A DNA stretch of 64,000 nt from Casuarina equisetifolia (Eukaryota; Streptophyta; Magnoliopsida; Fagales; Casuarinaceae). The first letter of the stretch is position 1. Each line of letters starts with the position of its first letter. The notes below the pieces were generated by a model that ran no database searches, was not told the origin of the DNA, and saw nothing but the letters and a program-made list of their open reading frames with translations. A program made the translations under genes and the position numbers. The DNA lies in NCBI GenBank assembly GCA_028551475.1, contig CM052358.1, forward strand, positions 4,032,501 to 4,096,500. Direction: 5' to 3'. This document shows positions 23,761-34,679 of this stretch, one piece after another.

Positions 23761-24299
23761 TTAGTGGTTTCACAATTTTCTCTAGGATTTATGGTTAGGT
23801 AGTTTTCTAAGGTTGTCTAAGTTGATGATATTGAGCGATTCACTATTTTGCTAATTTTGTCAACTTTAGTGTCTAGATATAAAAAGGGTTAGTTATAGAG
23901 TTGACTTTTCTAAGACAAATTGAGGTACATTTGTCCTTTGTGACTTTAAAGAACTTTTCCAAGAATGAGAATTTTTTTTTTTTAGCTAAATAAGGATTTC
24001 TTCATCCTTTATTAATGCATTTGATCCTCTTGAAAATCAATTGTAGGCGAGTTGCTTAGGTTTACTAAAGTTTTGCTACATTTTGAAACATTGCATTCAT
24101 ATGGACCCCTTGCTTTTTTTGATTTGATATGGTTTGCTTTGGTTTTGGTATAGTTGGGGTAGTTGCATAGTTTTGTCGCTTAATTTGGTTAAATTAGAAA
24201 GGTTATTGTTAGTCACATCTAGCTTTAAAATAAGTATGTTGTCCCTATCTAAAAATTCTTCTTGTTTGATTGAGATTTTATTTTTTGCGTAGGGAAGAA

Positions 24300-24790
24300 T
24301 ATCTTTATTAAAGATGACATGATGACAAATGATTACTTTACCATATAATGAATGCAAACAATAGTATCCCTTATGTTTTAAGCCATATCCTATTAATATA
24401 CAAGCTAAATATCTTGTAAAAATTTTGTTGATGAGAATATGTTGAAGGCAAGGTAGTATTCTAACCCAAACACTTGCAGTAAACTATAATTAGGATGTCG
24501 ATAGTAAAGCACTTCGAATGGAGATGTATTTCCCAGATTGACGAGGTGATTAAGTAAATAATAGTTACAAAACTTTTTACTCACTACTTATGTGAAATGT
24601 TTACCTTGAAAAGCATTGAACATCCAAGTTCAGAGACATGTTTGTGTTTCCATTTTGTAACTCCATTTTGTTTTGCAGTGTAGGGACATGAAATTGCTTA
24701 ATTATTTTATGAACTTTTAGGTGATTTGATAATTCGTTACTGGTTGAGCTCAATTGGTTCAAAAAGCCTTTGAATTTAGATAAGAACACC
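24300..24790 (-). pseudogene. Degenerate Copia integrase region
   Basis: The minus-strand reading shows NLGNTSPFEVLYYRHPNYS, then VFGLEYY and later SFVIMSSLIKIFFP. These match the integrase C-terminal pattern (TPFExLYxRxPDYxxLRVFGC; HVxFDE) of Ty1-copia polyproteins, with stops in between. Confidence 0.78.
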
Positions 24791-25058
24791 AGAGTCTAAA
24801 GCATCATTCTATACCTAAGCATCATAGTCAAGGTTGTGTTCTTCTTGATTGTCAATAATGTGAGCAGTTGGAAGGCATGCGGTTTTCCTGGTGATAAATT
24901 CGGTGAGCTTTTGTGTTTGGATGAAAGATTTTATTTGAGTCATCTATGATAGATAGTTTTCTTTTAGCAGTTTAGTGGTAATAAAGTTACTTACATTAAT
25001 AGAGTTAGGAAATGGGAAGAAGGTTCTTTGTGTCATGGTAAGAGTAAATATCTAGGTG
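24790..25058 (-). pseudogene. N-terminal Copia gag remnant
   Basis: The minus-strand reading begins MTQRTFFPFPNSINVSNFIT and continues LLKENYLS, TQIKSFIQTQ and LTEFITRKTACLP, the pattern of plant Copia gag (KLxxxNYLLWxxQ). Stops are present. It leads directly into integrase sequence, so most of gag and the protease have been deleted. Confidence 0.75.
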
Positions 25059-25092
25059 AAAATAAGTTGAACAAGTTTGCGGATTTAAATTT

Positions 25093-25104
25093 GCTCTGAT
25101 ACAA
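25093..25104 (-). other. Primer binding site of the minus-strand Copia element
   Basis: The minus strand reads TTGTATCAGAGC, one mismatch from the initiator-Met PBS TGGTATCAGAGC, directly next to the LTR end at 25105. Confidence 0.75.
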
Positions 25105-25871
25105 GAAGAAATATCAAGGTCGCTTATCGAGAGAACAAGTTTCTAACACACGCAACACAATTATCTTAATATTTCACAAGCTAGAGATAACATACAACAA
25201 ATGTAAGGATCACTTTATGGTTTTAGAGTTCAATTACATGGACTTATATAGTAATGACAGATTACTAAAAAACAAGACATACAAAATATATATAAACTTG
25301 GATAGATCTAGTTGGTGCCGCCATGAGCAGTGCCTTCAGTTTTTCTTTCATTTGGGTAGTTGGTGCCTTCCTCATGTTTAAGATAATCAGTCAGTGCTAA
25401 GCTAATACTCCAAATAGTGAGATGATGAGTTGAGTCAATTGTGTTGGTCAGTTGTCTTCCTTGCCTTCTTGTCACCTTACATCACACTCGTAAGCTTACC
25501 TTGTTGCTTGATTCTTTTGAGTCAGCAAATGGTCCTTTGTTACGTGGAGCCTTGCTAACTAGTGTTTCAGCACTGTTATACGGGTATCACAATTAATTAT
25601 AAATGTTACACATGGTCCATCATGAAACTTAAACATTGTACGGCATATCAGAGACAACAAAGGATGTTGGCCAAGGGCATGAAGCTGCACTGGAGGATGG
25701 GGCAGAACTCGTGCTATGACTTGAGTTAAAATGGGAGCTTGAGATTGAACAGGAACTTAAGGCAGTTTCTGTGCATAAACTTGGGTCATAACCGGAGTTA
25801 GAGGCCGGACATGATTAACAGCCCTTGGAACATTACTAATAAGATTGACATTAGGGTTGTAATCGTTGACA
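25105..25871 (-). repeat. 5' LTR of the minus-strand Copia element
   Basis: The LTR is about 767 bp. On the minus strand it starts TGTCAACGATTACA at 25871 and ends next to the PBS. It is a direct repeat of 25965-26635 and of the truncated copy at 18340-18607. Confidence 0.75.
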
Positions 25872-25964
25872 TAAGATCATCCATGCTATGTGTGCCACAT
25901 CTTGTTATTATAAGTTGTTAGTTTACCACATCCGACCTTGATATCTCTTCTTGGTTTAGAGATA

Positions 25965-26635
25965 TACTAATAAGTGTAAGGATCAATATATGGTTTTAGA
26001 GTTCAGTTACATGGACTACTATAGCCATAACAGAGTACTAAAACCAAGGTACACAAAATACATATCAACTTGTATGGATCTAGTCCGTGCTGCCATGGAC
26101 AGTACCTTCAGTTTTTCTTTGTTTGGTTAAGATAACCAGTCAACGTTGAGCTAATATTCTAGATAGTGAGATGATGAGTTAAGTCACCTGTGTTGGTCAT
26201 CTATTTTCCTTGCATTCTTATCGCCTTACGTCACACCTGTGAGCTTACTTTGTTGCTTGATTTTTTTGAGCCAGCAGATAGACCTTTGTTACGCGGAACC
26301 TTGTCACCTCCACGTTGATATTGCACAAATGCTAATTTGTGTCATAGTACATGGGCATCACAATTAACTGTAAATGTTTCACTTGGTCCATTATGAAATT
26401 TGGATGTTGTGTGGCATATCATGAAGAACAAAGGATGATGGTTAAAGGTGTGAAGCTGCACTGGAAGATGAGGTAGATTTCGTGCGGTGACTTAAGCTAG
26501 AATGAGAGCTTGAGATTGAACTAGAACTTGAGGTAGTGTCTGTGAAGAAACGTGAGTCACAGCTAAAGCTAGAGGTAGGAAATTATTAATGGAGCATTAC
26601 TGATAAACATGGCAGTAGGGCTGTTATCATTGACA
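25965..26635 (-). repeat. Second, truncated Copia LTR in tandem
   Basis: About 670 bp in the same orientation as 25105-25871. It starts TGTCAATGATAACAG at 26635 on the minus strand but lacks the last ~95 bp of the LTR. The gap between the LTRs (25872-25964) contains GACCTTGATATCTCTTCTTG, the LTR terminus in the opposite orientation. Confidence 0.7.
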
Positions 26636-26938
26636 AATACAAACTAGCACATATAGCTGCCGCATAACACAGACCTACGTAGACTTGGAGCTGCCACTAT
26701 CTTAACCTTCCAGCTCTTGCACAGGGTTGCGGCACACTCTCTCGCCTACTACTCATAGGCAGCATAACGACATACAATTCTTTTCTCCTAAGGTTATAAT
26801 GAAACCTTTAGGGAACAGTAGATGGAGAGATTATAATAATGACCTTTAACACCTACATAAATTCTAAATAATATCGTACCAGGCAAAATGACACCAATAT
26901 CTTTATTGATTGTTACAAATCCAAACAGTTTTATACTT
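26636..26938. other. Short intergenic stretch, nothing recognised
   Basis: No ORF, repeat or RNA signal was identified. Confidence 0.5.
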
Positions 26939-27225
26939 CGATAATTTACAACTATTTTGACCCAATTTCATACAGATCATCATGCATATATATTAATTCA
27001 ATGGTGAGACACCTACCCTTACTAACCCCACCCTTAATGTCCAAGATGCTTAAATCTTTCTCTATCGACCCCTAATACAATCAATTGGTTAGGTCTAGAA
27101 ATCTTAGAAACTAAGGAATTCTCCCCCATTATTTTATTATTCATCATGAGGTTGTTGTGATATTGAGTTAAGTTCATTTTCTCCATGGACCAATGGAAGG
27201 CCTAGGGCAATCAACCAAAAAAGTA
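26939..27225. repeat. Fragment of a third copy of the MATE upstream region
   Basis: Aligns with 33896-34150 upstream of MATE-B through GATAATT...CTTGACC, CATATATATTAATT, TCCAAGATGCTTAAATCT, TTATTCA(T/C)CATGAGGTTG and a final CAATCAAC. Arm A keeps only part of the same block at about 6890-6960. This third fragment lies downstream of MATE-B, with no third MATE gene beside it. Confidence 0.75.
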
Positions 27226-28030
27226 TTCAACGTAGAAATAATTTGAAATGCTAATTGACTTGAATGTTCTACTCTTATATAGTCAAACTAAAATCCTTAG
27301 TTAACAAATGGAGGAACGTTTTAGGGTGAATTGCATATTAAATAATTCCAAAAGATTGTAATCTAATTGCAAATTACAGTGTTGTAATATTTGTAAACCA
27401 CGGCATTTTCCACAAACTTAACAAAATGAAAGGTATAAAAGATTCTTTTCTAAAGCTAAATAAGTAATTGGCTCTAAAGAGAAATCTTTTTTTTGTTAAC
27501 TATAATGATCAATGACATTAGTTATAATATTAGTTGGTTTTTTGTGATTTAAGTAAACTCAGGTGACAATTGCCTAAAACCCAAGCTGTAGGGGGCCGCA
27601 TTTGTCTTTACTATCAATCTAGAAATTCTATTAACCCTAATAATTTCTCTAAGATTTAGTTTACATCGTTCATTAAAACCGATTCATTGGTGGTGTATTT
27701 TAGGTAATATTGGGGAATTTCTTAATATTTCATTCAAAAATTTAATTCAAGTTACGTAATATGTGACAAAAATCTCTCATGGATTTTCACAAAATGTAGA
27801 TAGATTGAAAAAACTTATGCTATCCATAATGAATGGGAATAACTCAACGTTACTATATTTCAGAAGGTCCAATCCTGGTACAAGCAAGTAGATAAAAAAT
27901 TGCAAAAAAAAAAAAAAATCATGTCTGTAAACGAATTACATAGCAGGGGAGGCCTGAAAGAGAAAGAGATAAGGCAACGTAAATATGTTGATCGAGTATA
28001 GATATATTCGCGGAAAAGAGGTTGCCATGT
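27226..28030. other. 3' flank of MATE-B
   Basis: AT-rich DNA with a poly-A run near 27906-27919. The equivalent flank of copy A is outside the window. It probably holds the MATE-B 3' UTR and polyadenylation signal close to 28030. No gene was seen. Confidence 0.5.
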
Positions 28031-31000
28031 CTAAGACCATGATCCGCTCCTGAGAAAGCGCCAAGGTCCAGTTCCTGTGCCCATCCTGCAAATTCAGAGA
28101 ACCATTCCAGCCAATTGTCAAAGCTGAAAAGTTTCTGAATTCCTAAAAGTTCAAGGATATTTTTTTATTACTAATTCTTGCATAAAACTATTACCTCCAA
28201 ATACCAGCAAATGCGCGCAGAAACATGTAGATGGTTAAAGCAATCCAGATACCTAAAAATCCATTGCTTTTATAAAGAATGAACAAGGATATAATGCTTG
28301 CTACGGCCACAAGAACCTGACGAAGGAAAGTCGACAGAGAACATTCTTGTTAAACAGGAATTCTGAGAAAGTGTTAAGTTGAAAGAACTTTCAGACTCTA
28401 CATGTGTGGAGAAGAGCACATAAACTCACCAAAGAGTATGCGGCATATGCAAAATCAGACGCTCCAAAGTTCACCCCATCGAAGACAAAAGCTAATGAGT
28501 TGATCGGTTGTGTAGCGGCAACAAACTGGTGCAGAGATGGACGAGTTACACCAGTTGGTAGAAGAAAAGAAATTAAAGATGTTCTAACTTTGATGTTGCA
28601 GAGCAGGGGGATTTACCGGGAGTCCTATCCTTATAAGGTGCAGGACGTTAACATCTCTTGAAAAGACTCCAGCTCCAAAGTACAAGCCAATTCCAACGAC
28701 GAGAGCAAGCCCCACTCCAAGAACAAAACTCATCTGTATGTCGTCAATGTTTTATATATTAAGCTGTGATCAATCTATGGGATACTAAAATCTAAGACAT
28801 AACGATATATCAATATTGATAGGCCTTATCACAAACAAAATTGTTCCAAGGCCATTGGTAGCCTACAATCTGGAATTAGATAGTACCTGCAACACCCGGT
28901 TTGCTACAGCAATTGCCTTCTTCAAGTCTTTCTCAGCAAATGCACAAGCTAGAATGGCCTAACAATAGAAGCAAGGAGAAAGAACAGGAAGCAGTCAAGA
29001 CAGCAAGCATCGGAAATTTCCATGTACAAAAGAGAGATGAGAAAAATGATCTTTACCTGTCCAGCTACAGCCAAGCCGTCTGAGAGGAGTGATGATGTCA
29101 ACCAGACCTGTAAGCATGTCTGGAACGCAGCCATGGGCGTTGCACCCAACCGTGCTGCCAATGAGGCTGCCAAGGTCACACAGAATGTGACAGCGACTAC
29201 TCTTGCTAACAGCAAACCACCTGTATCGATGCAAGTATATAACAGCATTTAAGCATTGAACGCAATTTCCAAGAACAAACGGGTTCAGGAAGAAGCAAGT
29301 CAGTAATATAGGGTCTTTTAAGCCGCTTACCATTTTTAAGGAACCGACTAAGCTGCAATTGCTTAAGACTTGGGGGTAGGAGATAAACCTTTCTCATTAA
29401 CAGCAACAATAGGACAGACAAAATCAAGTACCTGAAAAGACAATCATTCCATCAGACAAATACCAGTGAAGATGCCATGGAACAATGCTAAGTAAAGTTT
29501 CCGATTAACCTAGATTAAATCATTAAGAAAATTTGTAGGTGTGAAACAAAGTATGAAAGAATCGATCCAACTTACTGAGATAAAACATGAGCAAGTGCTG
29601 CACCGCTGATGCCCATACGCAAGACAAAGATAAGAAGGGGGTCCAACATGATATTCGTTGTGTATCCCGCAACTGTATCAAAGCCAAAATAATAAATAAA
29701 CGAGAATCAGGTGATTTATTTATCAATCTCTAGCTAGCTTATTAGAGCTCGTACTTTATCGAAAATCAGTCAGTAATTTTTATATTTCAATCTGCACTTT
29801 CATATGCTTATATTTCTACAGATTGGAACATTTAGATACAGCACTTTATCATTTCAATAGACTGCCCGCCGTGAGAAGATTTATTTCATGTGTCACAAGG
29901 AATGTCTTGTATTTGCAGAATGTTTGTGTGGAAACAGAAAAATACAACTTAAATCTAAGTACATATAGTTAACAGCATTCTAAAAGAGTAGGATGAGCAA
30001 CAAGAGCGGGTGCACAATATATTGAAAACTTGCATACCAATGACATATAGAGGAGTTTTTGTATCCTTAAACCCTCTAAAGATCCCTTGGATGGCCAGGG
30101 ATAGGAGAACTGCAGGAGCACCGAGCGATCTTAATTTCAAGTATTTTAGTGCTGGGGCTAGCATAGGCGAGCTCTACTCAGAGAAAGAAAGAACGAAGGA
30201 AAACAAAGAGCAAAGAATTAGAGATGATCCGTTTCCATTTTTAATAGATAAGAGCTGACTTTAACGCATATCTAATTTAGTAAAGTACCCATAATGGAGA
30301 CACTTACAGATTTCACGCCCATGACATGCAAGAGAGGTTTGGCCCCGAATACCAGAACTATAGCTTGAATGACTCCAAGAATCGCGCCAAAAAGTAGTGC
30401 AGTTGATGCTGAATCAATATGTCGCTTCTCGTTTTTGACTTTGGTCTTGCTTTTGTCGCAATCGGTTGCAGAGGGAGCTTCGGCGCCCGTAGTTGCATCA
30501 AAACCTGATAATCAACCATCACCAACATGTAATACATCAATGTCAGTATGAAGTTTTCTTTAGTTCATCCAGACAAGGATCGGTGGGATGATAAACTGAA
30601 ATTAATTAGAAATGACACTGTCTTAGCCATTGGCATATCAGACGCATATACACATGTACTAATGCACGAAGGAAAGAGAGAAAGAGATACCTCCTTCTGG
30701 TGCCGGCTCTTTCGAATCTTTATTTTCTACATCTTTGTCCCCATCCTCCCTCATAGAACTTGTCGTTTCACCGCTCTCTGTTGAACTCTCTTCTGAGAGC
30801 TTACTTGCTCCTGATACACCTTTTTCCACGTCCTCAAACATCGTATTTTCCGGCATAAATTCTTTTCTTTCACTGCTTTTAGGTGAACTCTTTTCCAACT
30901 CCTCACCCTTCTTTTCACATTCACCCTTTTCCATATCCTCAAGCATATCATCTTCGGGTGCCCAGTCTGCTTTTTCACCTTTTCCATCTGAACTCTTTTC

Positions 31001-32066
31001 TGCTTCTTTGATACCAACTCTTCCTATGGTGTCTTCCTCAGCGACAAAGGAGGTCGTAATGCTGACTAGTGGGAATATAGTAATCCTTGAAGCCTGATTG
31101 AACAAGGCAATAGAAACTCCTGCAGCTGCAAGTTCCACCGGGCCTACACAGAGAAAGTAAAAAAAACTTGAAAAACCATGATTAATGGACTAACAAAGTT
31201 GTGCAAGTTAAGAACGCAGGAAGGCCAAAAACCCTGTTCATCAACTAGGTAGATCTGCAACTTTAGCGCATGAAAAACAGTTAAAAGGGCGAAAAAAAAA
31301 TTCTGTGGAAGTGAGTCCATGAATCTTATAGTTGATCACCGCAATATGCAAATCGGGTATATTTGCAACAGATCTCTGCCGAGCTCTTTTTGGACCCAGA
31401 ACAACAATCATTCATGGGTTATGATGACCAGCCGGATATGTCAAGCCGGAGGCCGTTCGCCGATGGTGGCCGACATAAAGTAAAATGTGTGGGACAGTTT
31501 AGAAATTATGCTTAAAAGTTAAGATTCCCGCCAGGTTGGTAACCTCATTATCATGTAAAGATTCACACGACCCAAGAGACGGTAGACTGCATGGGTCTCA
31601 AGTCAAAAACAAGGTACGGAGAAAGGTGGTGCCTCAAACGTTCATCACATTCACTAGCTCAGTTGGGAGCAGGCAGCAGGACCAAAGTTCCCAGATTCGA
31701 CACTTAATCCCTTCCCTCCTTTATCAAGCTAAATAAAAATAAAAAAATACCTATATGACCAATGAATGCTGTGTCAATCAGAGAAGCAATGGGATCAGCG
31801 GCTACAGCAAGCGCAGCAGGTAATGCAATCCCCAGTATCTCCCAACCAAGACTATCCAACTTGAAAACAAGTCTGTAATCACGTTGTTCAAATCAACTAT
31901 TAGTTTGATGCAACACAGAGATATTTGCCAACACAAACAGAGTTTTCTTTTCATTACGTGTTTACTGCAACATATTAGGACCTTACCTTGCATCTCTAAA
32001 GAAAACAAACACTGGGAGCCTCTTCCAGATCCTCGGGGTTGCACGTGAACTCGAGACATTGTCCAT
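28031..32066 (-). CDS. MATE citrate-type efflux transporter, copy B (FRD3/DTX42-like), complete
   Basis: A complete 603-aa MATE transporter in 13 exons: 31987-32066, 31751-31872, 30691-31143, 30308-30504, 30038-30173, 29576-29672, 29331-29431, 29057-29220, 28887-28958, 28617-28733, 28430-28525, 28195-28316 and 28031-28085 (total 1812 nt, stop TAG). Every exon has the same length as in copy A. It starts MDNVSSSRATPRIWKRLPVF and ends GTGTGPWRFLRSGSWS. The membrane core is nearly identical to A: exon 8 differs at about 3 of 164 bases, all synonymous. The TM2-TM3 loop (about residues 110-217) differs at about a quarter of positions and is more acidic. It keeps DGVNFGASDFAYAAYSL, the form I recall for the family. 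Members of this clade export citrate at the plasma membrane; which role this one has (root stele iron loading or root-tip aluminium response) cannot be told from sequence. Confidence 0.95.
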
Positions 32067-32176
32067 GATATTAAGCGCCGGACAAACTGAATGTTCTATC
32101 TCAGACGCCAAGGTTGGAGTGCCGCTGGTGCGGTTGATACAGTCAAGAATAGAAGATTACCTCGAGTTTTATAACC
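32067..32176 (-). promoter_or_regulatory. Probable 5' UTR exon of MATE-B with upstream UTR intron
   Basis: The minus-strand acceptor CATCTCTGCAG near 32177 is conserved with copy A, and ~110 nt of leader precede the ATG. A candidate donor lies near 32308 (GGTTG/GTACATG). Inferred from splice-like sequence only. Confidence 0.4.
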
Positions 32177-34563
32177 TGCAGAGATGGATGCAAATGAACA
32201 TCTGTCACTGGTTCCTAAAAATAAACTAAAACATTTGATCCCACAACAACAGCAGTGGTTGATCGTCAAGCAATTAACATGCAGAGGAGCATAGTTGGAA
32301 CATGTACCAACCCCACCTTTGTATGGAAACGCTACGTGTCTCTTCCAGTAACACTGAGCCTGTGGGACAACAACGCAGTTTACGATGATTTCAATGGGAA
32401 CAAGAACTATATACTTGAACTCAGCGGCAGTTGAAACCCCCACTAGATCCTCATTCTAGTCACTTTCTCTTAGTTCCGTAACAAAAGCTAAACCTCCCTC
32501 AGTACAAGTACAGTCAAAGGGAAGATGTTATCTCATCGAAATCGACTCCACTTTTTGTAAGAAAAGAATAATAAGTCAGCCAAATCTGACATGGCTGCCT
32601 AGGGGGTTGCATAAACCTTCCTAGGCTACCCCTGTTCCCAGATAACACCCGGCACGATTCCATTGTTTTTGTTGAAAAAATGAGCGTAATGTTCTGGATG
32701 GAACGTCCACTCTGTCCTTTTCTGTATGGGTTCTTGTTGTGATCAGATTCGACCTGTCTTTTCCGCGGGTGAACCACCAATAATTATTAAACAATTTGGG
32801 TTTCGGTCTAAGGCCGTGAAAGCTAATTAATTTGCATGCCATAAAGAATGCATAATAAAAGGTTTGCAAATAATGGAAACATCACCGACTTTTATGAAAG
32901 ATGAAAGAACTGAACGTAGAATACTAAGAAACTTCCTCTTTTTCGCTATTTCAAAACATTTTCCCTCTTGTTCTACTCAAATCTCAATTGAGAAAAAAAC
33001 ATATGTGGCTTGAAGCTTCATTACTTCGACAAGTGTCCTTCCGTTGAATCTCCTTGTCGTGGAGAGGGTTGACCGAAAGAGTTCTACGGCACATGCAATG
33101 GAAGATTGGAAATAGATCAGATATAGGGATGAACACTAGGGTTAGGTACGAACCGCAATCAATGTGATTTGAGTATCTGATACGAAAGTTCTTTGGTATG
33201 CTTTGGGGACTCTAAAAGACAGAAAATATTTATTTGCGGCCAAATATGCGTGAGACTATTCCCTACCATGGTGATATGTTACTATCAAGGGGCAAATTCA
33301 CTGGTTAACTAGTTAGTCCATCCAGTTTATCTGCTAAATGAGTAGCCATAGAAACGGCACTGAAATTACACTGGATGCAATTACAAAACTAAAGACGCAT
33401 AGTTACTAAAAGACATAAGGCTTCTAACAGAAGATACGCTGGATTGGTCCTACAACTATGGCTTTATGAAAGTTGATCTCACCAAAATCAAGGCTAGGTG
33501 ATGAACAAATTAAAGTCTTCAAAGCAAAAAGGAAAGAGAGTAACTTATTCGTGTTGTCATTCCTTTGTAGCGAGGTATATCCTTGTTTTTATTTTTTCAT
33601 TAGCTTAAAAAAAAAACGATTTTAAGGTGGGAGTCCAAAATTTAAAAGTGGTTGGTAACGTGCAGGAAGATAAACAGCGTTGGATCGATTTATTCGACAA
33701 GAGCTATTTATTTCCAAAAATGCTGATCCCTTCCAATCGCTTTCAAGGAACTAAAAGCACCTTCTTTTTTTTTGAAAGAGAAGACAAAATCTATGACACA
33801 ATCGAACTTTTCTTTTATTTATAATATGAATTGTTAAGATCCAGCAGCTTATTCTTTTGACTGGAACATAACCCACCTTCCTTTCTATTTAATTTGATAA
33901 TTGACTACTGTCTTGACCCCAATTTCGAAGGAATCCTCCTGTACATATATTAATTAAATGGTAAGACACAGAACTATCCCAACTCATCACTTAATCTCCA
34001 AGATGCTTAAATCTAGGAGTCTTAGAAATTTTAACCAAGGAAGTTTCCCCTCCTTATTTTTTATTCACCATGAGGTTGGGAGGGATTTGAGTTAACTTCT
34101 TTTTCTATGTTGTCTAATTGAAGACCTCGGTCAATCAACGAGAAAAAATAATAATAATGGAACTTTTTCTATGTGGACTAATTGGACGACTGAGGGTTAT
34201 TTGACTGTGGAGGAGAAGAAAAATGAATATTTTGAAATATTGCACAAGCTAGGAAAGTACAGATGGTATGAAAACGAGTACTAGAAGTAGCCAAAAACAG
34301 GAGAAAGAAATACGTAGCTGGTCGCCGTCCAAGATTACTAAAATCAAGGAGTAAGCAACTGGGGATGTGTTCATCTGGGTGTTAATCCAAGTCCACCCCC
34401 CTGGCCACCGCGGTCGCTGCTGACGACGCGTACCCCACCGTACTCTGGACCGCAGTCCCTGGTTGGGGATCGGCACCTGTCCTTACATTCACGGATGACG
34501 TACGGACCTCCCATCCTTGCAACCGCGGGGGTTGGTAAGGAATGTCATGCACGAGGACCATAT
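32177..34563. other. Upstream region of MATE-B, co-duplicated with arm A
   Basis: Aligns with ~5035-7930 of arm A in long patches. Short ORFs are not kept in frame between arms. A GC-rich island (34390-34540) stands out in AT-rich surroundings and is shared with arm A (7760-7920). No gene was recognised. Confidence 0.6.
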
Positions 34564-34646
34564 TTCGAGTTGTAAAAACATTTCGTTTTTACATGTATAT
34601 GTATTCCCAAAATACATGTAAAAACGAAATGTTTTTACAACTCGAA
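34564..34646. repeat. 35-bp perfect inverted repeat (hairpin), arm B only
   Basis: The arm at 34564-34598 is exactly complementary to 34612-34646 with a 13-nt loop. Outside the perfect part the match continues imperfectly for about 20 bp (ACGAGGACCATATTTCGAG against ACGAGGGTCATACTTCGAG). Arm A has only a single arm (about 7930-7970), so this is an inverted duplication made in B. A (TA)n run follows at 34661-34679. Confidence 0.9.
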
Positions 34647-34660
34647 GTATGACCCTCGTG

Positions 34661-34679
34661 TATATATATATATATATAT
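34661..34679. repeat. (TA)n microsatellite
   Basis: About nine TA units directly after the B-specific inverted repeat. Confidence 0.9.

Larger units (their letters stand above)
20590..24300 (-). pseudogene. Degenerate Copia RT and RNase H region
   Basis: On the minus strand, RT-like phrases run from high to low coordinates. A WMDDMAITKNST-like version of the YVDD box lies near 21640, KDLGxLNxFLGIQV lies near 21540-21590, and RNase H follows below that. The frame is broken by many stops and by the solo LTR at 22342-23760. It is inactive. Confidence 0.8.
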
